A stretch of DNA of 64,000 nucleotides from Cryptomeria japonica (lineage: Eukaryota; Streptophyta; Pinopsida; Cupressales; Cupressaceae), in NCBI RefSeq assembly GCF_030272615.1, contig NC_081409.1:529578291-529642290 (forward strand), read 5' to 3'. Position numbers and translations under genes: made by a program. The notes under the pieces are model-generated. The model searched no databases and was not told the DNA's origin. It was given only the letters and a program-made list of their open reading frames with translations. The first letter of the stretch is position 1. Every line of letters starts with the position of its first letter. Positions 25,228 through 34,997 of the stretch are shown piece by piece.

Positions 25228-26094
25228 TATAGTACCCCTCCTCGTTTGAACTTATTAGACTCATATTTTATTATTGTTTACTTTTAGTAGATACATTACC
25301 ATGATGTGTTCTTCAGACTTATATGACATTATTTCATGCTTTATCTGGAGATGAGATGCATATTTTATTTGTAGTATTTCAATACTTGTGATTTATAACA
25401 TTTTATGGATTATTGCTATGTACTGACACATTATTTTATCTATACAATGTGAAATTATATGTTGCATGTCTGTGAGTGTATTGGATGCAAGGGGACAATT
25501 TTCCTTCACTCACTCCGATGAGATAGGGAATGTCACGATTCTCCTTCATCCGTTTGTATGCCGTGTTTTATATATTGTATGCATGCATGTGTGGTTTGGT
25601 GATGCAGGATATTGCAGGTACAAGTATCGGGTAGGTACGGGGTATCGTCTCCACCTGGCTTCACAAGTTAGAGCATGTCTTATATTTGTCCGATGGAAGT
25701 GGAGGAGGTAGTAGTTGCCCCTATTTTTACCTAGTTACACTCTTGTGAGTGTCATCAGTTGGTCGTCCTGTCAGTTTGTTCAGCCTTCGTATTTTGTCGT
25801 TTGACCTTTTTATGAGTCTTCACTTGGGGTTTGCTCAGTTTGTGTGTTTAGTGGATTTAATTAATTAATTAAATTTATGGAGTTATCTCATAGTTGGTAT
25901 TTTTGGAATTATGTATTTTATGCATTGAAATTTTAAATTTAATTAATTAAAAGAAATTATTAAATTAGATTGCAAGTTGCATTGTATTCGAATTATATCT
26001 TATTTAAATTTTAGTGAAAAATAAATTAGATTAATTTCATTTATTGTTTCCTAGAATTTTAAATAAATAAATGAATAAAATAATAAATAAATGA

Positions 26095-26372
26095 GTCCAA
26101 GGGGTTGAGCTTAACTGGTTAAAACACTGGGTTCTCATTGTGGAGACCCAAGTTCAATTCCCAATAGGGACATCTAAAGTGAAATTCTAAGTTGTGACTC
26201 TTGGCCTTCCAAAAGATGAGGAAGGTCTTGGGGTCAATCTAATCAAACCCAATAATAATAATAATTGAAAGATATATAATGGGGATGGGCCCCCTACTGT
26301 GGCCCCACTGGTTCATAGCTCCAGTCAAAAGTTATTCAGGCTTCGGCCAATTACCTATCAAAAAAAAATAAT
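26095..26372 (+). mobile_element. tRNA-derived SINE in the Gypsy-A 3' LTR
   Basis: This 278 bp insertion is present in the 3' LTR but absent from the matching place of the 5' LTR (around 12730). It has an RNA polymerase III A box (TGAGCTTAACTGG, 26106-26118) and a B box (AGTTCAATTCC, 26151-26161) at tRNA-like spacing, followed by an unrelated body and an A-rich end. A 13 bp repeat, AATAAATAAATGA, flanks it (26082-26094 and 26373-26385). The region is low in complexity, so the duplication length is approximate. It encodes no protein and needs a LINE for movement. Confidence 0.8.
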
Positions 26373-27339
26373 AATAAATAAATGAATAAAAGAATAAATT
26401 AGAATTAAAGTATTGCTTTAATTTCTTTGTTTAGAAAATTAATTATTTAGCATGAGAAAAGAAAAGAAAAATACAAAAAAAAAAGGATTATGATTTTTGC
26501 ATGTTCATTTAATTATCTTTTTAAGTGGGAATTAAAAAAAAAGAAGAGAAAATAAAATTGTTTTTATTACTAAAATTAAATATTAGGTTTTTGGGAAAAA
26601 TATGTGCAACCTAAAATTTTAGGTTAAAAAGAATAGATCTTTCTCTTTTTGGGATGCAAGAAGGAGGCAGAGATTTTGGTGAAGAAAAATTATTTGGAAG
26701 CTCGTTGAAGGATTGAATTTCTCCTACAAAGTTCTTCCAGGAAAACTATACTAGGTTGGGTGGCTTCTTCTAGTTGTTTTTAAAGAATTTTTTTTATTTC
26801 TTCCCTCTTTCTAAATGATGTGTGTTAAAAATATTTGTCAAATCCAAAACCCTTTCTGCTTAATTCTTGTTCTTGGCTAAAGTCCAATCCTGAAATTAAT
26901 TTCTAGTTTATGGAAAGAAGTTATTTCCTGGGTGTTTGTAGATTACAATTTTGAGAAAATTGGGAAAATTTATTCTGGCAAAATTTTACCAAGATTATTA
27001 CTATGCATGAAAATTGCAAGTTTTGGGAGAAATGGGTTTTGCCAGGGAAAATGTCCTCTAGACTGGTATTGGTTTCGATATTTTGCTATGGTTATTCTGT
27101 CTATATTTGTACATCTCTGTGTAATTATTTAGTTGCTACGGTAATGAATTTAATTTTAATTAAATTTATTGGGTTATTAAAAAGTCATGGGGAAATTGTT
27201 TTATTTTATTATTTTGGAGAAAATCTGTATTAATTAGATTCCCTCGAAATGAATTTTATTGCAAATAAAATTTAATGTTTTAAGGTTATTGAAATTTTTT
27301 TTTTAAATTATTAATTAAAAAAAAAAGGTTTACGGGGGA

Positions 27340-27590
27340 GGCGGAGCCTGCTACCCCACGGGAGCAGAAGCTACCCACAGTAGCTACTGCTACCATAAGG
27401 AAGCAGCGCTGCCCCAAGGTAGTGACTGCTACCTACGGTAACAGTGCTACCGTAAGGTAGCTACTACTACCGTATGGTAGCATCGCTACCGTGAGGTAGC
27501 GGCTACTACCCTATGGTAGCAATGTTGCGGCAAGGTAGCACTTGCTACCATATGGTAGCAGGCTACCATGCGGTAACAGGGGGGGCAGCC
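27340..27590. repeat. GCTACC/GGTAGC hairpin array, copy 3 (Gypsy-A 3' LTR)
   Basis: This is the counterpart of copy 1 in the other LTR, with the same unit order and loop sequences apart from scattered substitutions. The arms stay paired in most units. Confidence 0.85.
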
Positions 27591-29471
27591 TTGTTAAAAA
27601 AAAACTGTGTCGTCCAATTTTAATTGCTATCTGAAGTTTTAAATTTTTGGTTTTCTTTTCTTTAATATAATTTTAATATGTTTAAAAAAAATTATAATAT
27701 TATTTATTTATATATATATAGTATTTTTTGTGGTTTTTATTATGTTATTTTGGAAATAAAAGTTATTGCAAAATTAAGTCTTCATTTTATTATATATTTT
27801 TAATGTAATATAATTATATGATATTATATTTGATGAATATGTATATTTATGTAATTTTATTATATTATTATATATATTTTTAATTTGGAATTTAATTTAG
27901 ATTATTGTTATAATCTAATCGGGTTTATTTGTAAAGTAATCATGAACATATAATTAGGGAGTTAATTTTTATGTGATTTTATTTAACCTTATTGGACAAA
28001 TGACAACATTGATTTCCTTGTATTAATAAAGTTGTATTTTCTTATTTTCTAGAAAATTCTTAATTGCAAGTATTTTATGATTTTGGTTGTTTAAAGAAAA
28101 GATTGCCTATATTAGGATTTTGTCGAAATGGTATTTGCAGTCAAGCTTAATTTCATTGCACTTCTGGTTGAGTTGTCATCATGTCATATGTTGTTATACC
28201 CCCTTGGTCAGGTGTTGTTGTATAGCCCTGTTGATATGAGCCATTGTGTGTTTTGTTCCAAATGATCAATACTAGGTTAGTGATTGTGTATCCTTCACCT
28301 GTGGTTTGTCAGGATTAGTTATGGTTGTCTGTTTTGCCATAGAGTTCTTGTAGAGAGACCTTTCTTGTTAGTGTCCTATGAGAGAGAGTGTCTTTCGAGC
28401 GGGGGTCACGCTCGAAGTGGATGGCAGGATAACCCCTCGAAAGTCAGTTAAGAAGTGATAACCTAATAATTGATTAGGGGGTGGGTAGATTAAATATTAA
28501 TTAAGATAGTATGCCTCGCACATGGTTGAGTTCTTGTATAGGCTCAGGATGTGGTGAGAAGGCTTGGAATGGAAAACCTATCACCTTGTCTTCACCTTAG
28601 GATTGGTAGGGTCTGCATGAGGCTTAGATGGAGTCCGAGGTTTGGGAGAGGTTACCAGGATAACCCATGATGGGGGCCAGGACCTATGGAGGCCTACCAG
28701 GGTAACCACCTTAAGCCATGCGATGCCACTCTCTCCTTACAGTCACTAGTGTTTGTGAGTTGAGTCACATGGATGTTTGTAGAGTCATGTATTTCTATCG
28801 TACTTGTCTTATTTTGCTTGCTTGAGGGTCTTCTACTATCTCCTAGCACGGTGGGGTGGTTCCATTTCGAGATCACATGGTCGAGTGGTAGTGCCACTTC
28901 CCATTGGATGTTTTGGATTGTATCTTCAGGTGAGGAAAGGCTTCGCTGGTGTTTCTTGGTTCGTGGTTAATGTACCAGCTCATGTTCATGATCGTTGTTC
29001 AGTTTAGATCTTGTGGTCATTGTATCAAACATTTATGTAACCTTGGTATTGTAACTTTTGGGATTCCGTGGTATTTTGGAAGCCATGTATTTATGGATAT
29101 TGTAATATTATATCAATGGAATGTATGTTAAATTTAGTTGCTTTAATCTTATGTATAAATGAATTATGGATAAATAAATGGATTGGAATACTTTAATTCT
29201 TTCATTATGGAATTTAGATGTATGTGTAGGTTTATTCTTAAGCATTTAATTTACCTGATTAAAATGGACAATTGAATTAACCATGGTGTTAATATAATCT
29301 GTGAATTAATCTTCATTGGTAACCCTTAGGAAACCATGTGTTAGACTTCTACTGTGTTATTAAATGTACAATTGTTATAATTAATGCACTTAATCTTTAA
29401 AAAAAAAAAATTCACCCTTTAGTTGCCTAGTTGTGTTGATTTTCCTTTAGGGTTTCTGGCGAGGCATTTCA

Positions 29472-29700
29472 GATGTTAAGTGTGCATTTCTGAATGGAGA
29501 CCTTGAAGAGGATGTTTATATTGAGAAACCTAATGTATTTTAACTTTCAAATGACAAAAACATGGTTTGCAAGTTAAAGAAAGCCTTATATGGATTAAAA
29601 CAAGCCCCTAAAGCTTGGTATGCAAGACTGGATAAATATCTTTTGAAGCCTGATTTCACTAAAGGTAATGCTGACAATAATTTATATTATAAGATCACTT
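29472..29700 (+). pseudogene. Copia-B gag-pol, part 2 (RT fragment)
   Basis: RT resumes after the Gypsy-A insertion: DVKCAFLNGDLEE, then [20 protein letters not shown] and LYYKIT. One TAA lies near 29540. The catalytic VDD motif and all of RNase H are missing. At about 29700 the sequence jumps to the untranslated region upstream of the 3' LTR, as judged against Copia-A, where about 1.2 kb lies between the same two points. Confidence 0.88.
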
Positions 29701-29756
29701 GTTTAGCATTTCTTGGCACTTGGATGTTTTTCACATCTAGTGTTGCCATCAATGCC

Positions 29757-29768
29757 AAAGGGGGAGAT
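29757..29768 (+). promoter_or_regulatory. Copia-B polypurine tract
   Basis: AAAGGGGGAGAT lies immediately before the LTR start TGTTGGCAATTTGG. It is identical to the tract of Copia-A and Copia-C. Confidence 0.85.
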
Positions 29769-30637
29769 TGTTGGCAATTTGGAGGAATTGATTATGTGTT
29801 GCATTGATGTTTTGTCATTGATGGCAACACTAGTTGTTTTGGTTGTTTATCGATTTCCGATTGGTTCTAGTAGAGTGGTTGGATTATGATTTTGATCTGG
29901 TATGCTCCGGTATGCTTTGGTTTGTGGAATTGATTTGGATCTGTTATTCATTCTATTTAGATGTGTATCACAATTAGTTCATTCAGGATTTGATGACTCG
30001 AATACTATCATTTGTTCTAGTAAACATTTTGGTCATTGGTAAGGGTTTTACCGGAAGAGCTTTGTTGAAGATCTTTTGATGCACGTGATAAGTGGTGTTG
30101 GTGCAGCTTATAGATGGTTCTCAAGATGTTATTGGTTATCATGTTCATGTTCCTGTTGATTGGTGGTGTTGGATTTGGTTTATGGCGACCTATTTTGGGT
30201 CTAGTGTTATCTAGGTTATTGACCGGTTTATGTAACATGTTGGACGATGTTCCTAATGTGTTACCTATGGGATTTAATGATTGGTTTACATTGTTTTTGG
30301 CCTAAGCCGACTTGGTTGATCATTAGATTGCGGGTTTATGTTATGAATTTATTGTATTATCTTTTTGGTGGCCAACCTAATTGTTTAGGTCCTAAGTTGG
30401 TATAAATATGATGTAAAATCTCTTTGTAGATCATAGGTCAAGGTTATGGGATTATCTGTGTGTGAATAATGTTGTAATCATATGTAGGAGGTTTGGTCGA
30501 TCATAGGTGATCGAACTGGGTTTGTGTAAGAGGTTTAAGACCTTCGGTACCGAGCTTAACCGGAACTATACTCAGGCATAGGAGATGTTATCTTTGCAGT
30601 TCATTCTTCTTTCCGGATTGTAGCCTGGATTTATTTT
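29769..30637 (+). repeat. Copia-B 3' LTR, 3'-truncated
   Basis: This 869 bp piece starts with TGTTGGCAATTTGGAGG and matches the outer and middle part of the Copia-D LTR. It stops matching at about 30637, inside a stretch that continues in Copia-B's own 5' LTR (near 8425). Unrelated sequence beginning ATCACAACCC follows. Confidence 0.85.
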
Positions 30638-32808
30638 ATCACAACCCTCTCTCTTAGAACTCTTGAGAAAATTCCTTGATTAAGTTTGAGTAAGGTTTAA
30701 ATTAATTATTTATTAAATTTAATAAATAAATAAAGTTAATAAGCTAAATTGAACAAATTAATTAAATAAGTAGACTAAACTATTAAAATTGATTTTATTA
30801 AGAAATTAAAGATAAAATATTCATGTGATTAGACTATAATATTAAAATACATATATAATAGTTATTAATTCAAATATATAATAAAATCAAATAAATGCAC
30901 ATTTTTATTATGATTATTAATTCATGATGTAAATATTATTTAGATGCAAATATCATTTTAAATTTTAAGCACATGGTAGACAAGAAAAGGGAAAGATCAT
31001 GACACATTGCAAGAAGTAGAAGAGAATCATACCCTTAAAGTGATTTTAAAGGAATTTATGAGAGTGAAAGAGGTGTAAGAAAGAACCTTGACTTATGGAT
31101 AACTTTTTTAGACAAAAGGAGTCATTATTTTGAGTTTTAGAGGGTCATTTTACCCATTTATGAAGTTAGACGAACCCAACCATTTTGAAATCAATTTTTG
31201 AGAGTTACTAATATTATTTTTAGAAACGAGGAATAAAGATAAGTTTAGAAAATTTTATGACATGTGAATTACAAATTTATTCTATGACAATATCTCTATT
31301 CATGGTATGTTTATGACACGAGAGTTACAAAAATAAATTTTTGATAAAAATTAAGGGAGTTCCTTGAAATGCAATGTGGATCTATGGTCGAGCTAGGGAA
31401 GCTATGATTTGAATGTGACAAGCTAGTGTTGAGTGTCATGTGACATGAAATAACTGTTGGAATTGATGTTTACCAAATGCATACAAACTACCCCATTAAA
31501 GGCCTGCACTTTCTACCACTGCAACCAACTATAGAGTAGGGAACTTTTACAATTTGGGACTAGCTTGCCCTCTTGGCTTTGGTCATGGTAGATAACTGCT
31601 TTAATCCATACTAGAGTTTACCTAGAATATTTAAAGGCCCTATAGATGGTATGACACCCTATGCGTCAATGACCAATTGTATTGAATGAGAGAACCAAAC
31701 TGAGGAATTGAGCCAATTGATGATGAAGCCTCATATTCCTTTACTGGTACGATGGTCATTAATCCAATTGATAATATTTTCTTAACACTCTATATTGGAT
31801 CCAGTAAGTAGTTCATTTTTAGAATGGAATGATTCATGGTGATATAGCATAGATAGATGGAGGCTATAGAACTAGTAACTGACTATAGAAATTGACTTTA
31901 GATACTCTGCAGTAGCCTTGATGTCTCAATAATAATTTGGTCCCAATGACAATCTATAACTATGGACATCCCTTATTTCTACCCCATAGGTATATGGGCG
32001 AAGAACTTGCTCTTTATTTTATGGCAAAGAGGCCTAGCCTATTGTCGTTAGTTCTCATATACCATGGTATTATTTGGATTCACATCCAATAATGGAGAAG
32101 AAGGGTGAGTTCATTCATATAAAATAGATTCCCTTGCTATTAGAAAACTTGGTTGCAATTGAATTAGTAATAAAGGTATTAATAACTGCCACTATATAAG
32201 CAAGGTGATTTTTATGATTTCTTTTTGGCACAATATTATATAGTTAAATCAAACTAATACAATATAAGTAAATGCATGATAACTTGAAGTTGTTTCTATT
32301 CCATTTCTTTTTTATCATAAAATTATCTTTTGAATGTAATAGTATCACAAAACAATTGTCAGAAAAGCAATTTAGCTTTTCTTCCTCCTTGCTCTTTACT
32401 AGATACTATTCGCAACATATTTTCCATTCAATATTATCACACTTTGAATCTTACTCTAAGATTAACAAAATTGATATTGGTATTTCCATTGATCTTATCA
32501 ATCTCTGTTTTTTACTACTACACTATTTCTCTGAATAAATATGATGAACATGAAGGAGATTCTTATAGCTCATAGAGCCAGAGAAAATAACTCTATCCAT
32601 TCCTTTTTGTTTATTCAAAAGTGAAAAAATGACACTATTCTAATATAATGAAAATGAACAGTTCCTTTATTTCCCATTGACCTTTTCTTATATTTCTTGA
32701 TTTATGAATTCCAATCTATTTTCCACTTGTAGAATGACCAAAATCAAATGTCTAGTGCATTAAAATAAGAATGTTTGCGACATCATAATTAAATTATATG
32801 TTCATAAT
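30638..32808. other. unassigned sequence between Copia-B and the MITE cluster
   Basis: No gene could be supported. The abrupt start (ATCACAACCCTCTC) inside a Copia LTR suggests that another insertion or a deletion junction lies here, but I could not find a partner terminus. About 85 bp at 31283-31365 recur, diverged, at 41505-41588. Overlapping short frames at 32272-32575 are AT-rich, hydrophobic and without motif. Confidence 0.4.
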
Positions 32809-33084
32809 TATACCGAGAGGCATCTACAATGACATCAAAATGTTTGTAAACCAAAATCCATCTTTGAAACAATTTGACATGCAAATGACAGGTAAATGCA
32901 TGAAATATGCCATGTTTGAAATTTTGTGGAGGTGTTATTTTATTACTCCAAATAAAATAGAACCCTCACCACTTGTCTCCAGCTAGATTCATAGTTTCTT
33001 GCATGTAGAACTTTAAGGGATTTGTACTCTTGGTGTTTAGTATTTTAGAAGAACATCTATTTTACAAATGATTCTCTTCTATTA
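32809..33084 (+). mobile_element. MITE-like element, copy 1
   Basis: It starts TATACCGAGAGGCATC and continues with sequence also found inverted at 33119-33407 and direct at 41151-41446. The far end is diverged or truncated after ATTCTCTTCTATTA. It has no coding capacity. Non-coding, short and terminally inverted structure points to a miniature inverted-repeat DNA transposon. The family was not identified. Confidence 0.65.
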
Positions 33085-33118
33085 CTAGTATACTTATATT
33101 AAAAAAATATATGTAAAA

Positions 33119-33407
33119 TATGTCGAAAGATATCCTATAATAGAAGAGAATCATGTGTAAAATAAATGTAAAATACTAAACACCAAGAATACAAATCCAT
33201 TAGAGTCCTTCATGCAAAAAGATGTGAATCTAGTTGGAGACAAGTGGCGAGGGTTCTATTTTATTTGGAGTAATAAAATAAAACCTCCACAAAAGCTGAA
33301 ACATAGCATATTTCATGCATTTACCCGTCATTTGCATGTCAAATTGTTTCAAAAATGGATTTTTGTTTACAGACATTTTGATGTCATTGTAGATGCCTCT
33401 CGACATA
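33119..33407 (-). mobile_element. MITE-like element, copy 2 (inverted)
   Basis: Read on the minus strand it starts TATGTCGAGAGGCATC (33407) and ends GATATCTTTCGACATA (33119), so the termini are short inverted repeats. It is inverted relative to copy 1 with only about 35 bp between them, forming a roughly 600 bp long palindrome. Its outer edge is 3 bp from the Copia-C LTR. Confidence 0.7.
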
Positions 33408-33410
33408 TTT

Positions 33411-34932
33411 TGTTGGCAATATAACAAGGATATTGAGAAGGTTGTTGATGATTATGGACATAACTAATTAAAGATGTTTTACTGTCTTGATCTTATTATT
33501 TTGTCATTGATGTCAAGAAATTGATTTTCTAATTCAGTATGATGTTGCCATATCTTAAGAAATATGATATGAAGATTATAAAGAAGTCGGTAAAAACACA
33601 GGAAAGAATATGATGAATAAAGGGATAAGTTATTCAATGGGCAACTCTACCGAGTCAAACAATGATGAGATCTTGATGTTTTAGATTCTTTTAACATCAT
33701 ACATATGTTGTAAAATGTACAGGTTAATACTACACTATGTTATTAGGCAAAGAACCTAGTCCGTAAACCCTAAGGAACCTAGTCCGTAAACCCTAAGGAA
33801 CCTAGTCGGTAAACCCTAAGGTTATCGCAGTCAGTTAATGAAGACAAAATGTCTACCGAGTAAAGTTTAGTATTCACTGAGTTGTAACTGAGCTATAACA
33901 GAATGCATTAAATGTTTACATGTGAAATTTAATGAAAGAAGCTGATGAGCTGGAGCAGATCAATGATTGGCAAGCCGTGGAAGAAGTTTGTTAACAAATC
34001 TAAGGCAATGGAAAGTCAGCAAGAAGATCTACAACTCAGATTGAATCGCATTACCCTAACACAAGTTCCAAGATGATTGTACAAGTTCCGAGGCAGGGTA
34101 AAACATTTTTAAGATCATAAGATACAATGAACCTGGACAAGATTGAAGATCTGATGGCTATGATTGATCATGGGAAATGTGATCAAGGAGATTAAGCAGT
34201 TAGATGATTGTTTATAAATAAGGAACTGTTGATAAACAGTGGATGCGGGCAAGTGTATGGACAGGGATGCTACATAGTGATCATCGAGCACAGAAGCTTG
34301 AAGACCTGTTGGAATAACAGAGTATTGATGCCCAGCAGATAGACAAGAATAGTTCTATGTCTAGATTGTGCTGAACAAATAAGAATCTGCTTTAGAATTT
34401 TAGGTGTAAAGTTGCAGATAGATTGTATTACTGTTTGCTTGTGAAAGTAATAGGAAATCTCTTAACCGAGTGGACTTAATAGTCTTATAAGTAAATCCTC
34501 TAACAAGGTGACATTCTAAATGAGTGTTTGAAATCCTTTGACAAGGTCACTTCTAACAAAGTGAAGATCCTAACAGATCTGAGGGAAATCCCTTAACCGG
34601 GTCACATCTAGCAATGTGTTTTGTAATCTTTAACAGGATTGGCTTTTAACTGAGCATACTCTGGAAGAGTATATTTCTTAGTGGGTCCTAAATCCCATAG
34701 TGGTTTTTCCCTATTTGGGTTTCCACGTTAAATCTGGTGTTATGAGGTTTATATTGTTCATATGCTTTTGAGTTTGCATGTTTGACAATTTTTATTCTAT
34801 GACTGATATATGTTACCAAGGTTGAATTTGATGTTTTCATTGATGATTAAGTTTGTATGATTCACCCCCCCCCCCCCCCTCTCATCTTGTTGGCTATCGG
34901 ATCTGTACTTATATTAAGTATCAGAACTATGA
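33411..34932 (+). repeat. Copia-C 5' LTR
   Basis: 1522 bp, pairing with 39635-41133. It contains three telo-box repeats (33752-33822), a run of 15 C (34865-34879) followed by TCTCA, and ends CTATGA just before the primer-binding site. Confidence 0.93.
33752..33822 (+). repeat. 23 bp minisatellite with telo-box motifs in the Copia-C LTR
   Basis: Three tandem units of GAACCTAGTCSGTAAACCCTAAG type place AAACCCTAA at 33765, 33788 and 33811. The 3' LTR has only two units (39975-40022). AAACCCTAA is the plant telo-box, a known promoter element in plants. A role here is inference. Confidence 0.75.
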
Positions 34933-34933
34933 A

Positions 34934-34950
34934 TTGGTATCAAATCCTTG
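34934..34950 (+). promoter_or_regulatory. Copia-C primer-binding site, mutated
   Basis: TTGGTATCAAATCC begins one base inside the LTR end. It matches the initiator Met tRNA complement except near its 3' part (CAAATCC for CAGAGCC). Confidence 0.75.
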
Positions 34951-34997
34951 GACTCCAAAAAGGAAAGTTTAAAGGCACTTGAGTTAAAGATCCAAAG

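Larger units (their letters stand above)
11876..29471 (+). mobile_element. Gypsy-A: Ty3/Gypsy element with 4 kb LTRs, inserted in Copia-B
   Basis: This is a complete but decayed plus-strand Ty3/Gypsy element. It is flanked by the 5 bp target duplication GATGT (11871-11875 and 29472-29476), and joining the flanks restores the RT reading of Copia-B. Order: LTR, primer-binding site, gag, protease, RT, RNase H, integrase, chromodomain-like tail, polypurine tract, LTR. RT before integrase is diagnostic of Gypsy. The 5' LTR begins TG and the 3' LTR begins TA, while both end in CA. A solo LTR sits in pol and a SINE in the 3' LTR. About 21 differences in the first 275 bp of the two LTRs (by eye) suggest an old insertion. 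Confidence 0.95.
25228..29471 (+). repeat. Gypsy-A 3' LTR (4244 bp, with SINE)
   Basis: It pairs with the 5' LTR. It begins TATAGTACCCC (TG changed to TA) and ends GGCATTTCA next to target duplication GATGT. It is about 430 bp longer than the 5' LTR, mostly because of the SINE at 26095-26372 plus small insertions, for example near 28165-28220 and 29085-29125. A hairpin array lies at 27340-27590. Confidence 0.93.
8269..30637 (+). mobile_element. Copia-B: Ty1/Copia element split by Gypsy-A
   Basis: This plus-strand Ty1/Copia element is a close relative of Copia-A. The 5' LTR is truncated (8269-8816) and gag-pol runs to 11875. A 17.6 kb Gypsy insertion follows, then the RT resumes at 29472 and the element ends in a 3' LTR truncated on its right (29769-30637). 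A second defect is an internal deletion of roughly 1.2 kb, which joins RT directly to the 3' untranslated region near 29700. The family of short repeats, the primer-binding site and the polypurine tract all match Copia-A and Copia-D. Confidence 0.9.

Noticed and set aside
26101-26165. tRNA gene
   Set aside because: A and B boxes are present, but no cloverleaf or acceptor stem fits. The block has SINE-like flanking duplications and an A-rich end.
29701-29807. C-terminal extension of the Copia-B RT frame
   Set aside because: It matches the untranslated region upstream of the 3' LTR in Copia-A, so the frame is read-through after a deletion.
31930-32090. Open frame of about 57 codons on the plus strand, considered as an organellar gene fragment
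   Set aside because: I found no motif I could name and the length is within chance for this composition.
32272-32575. Two overlapping hydrophobic open frames
   Set aside because: AT-rich, with no motif, no start context and no repeat partner. Likely chance.
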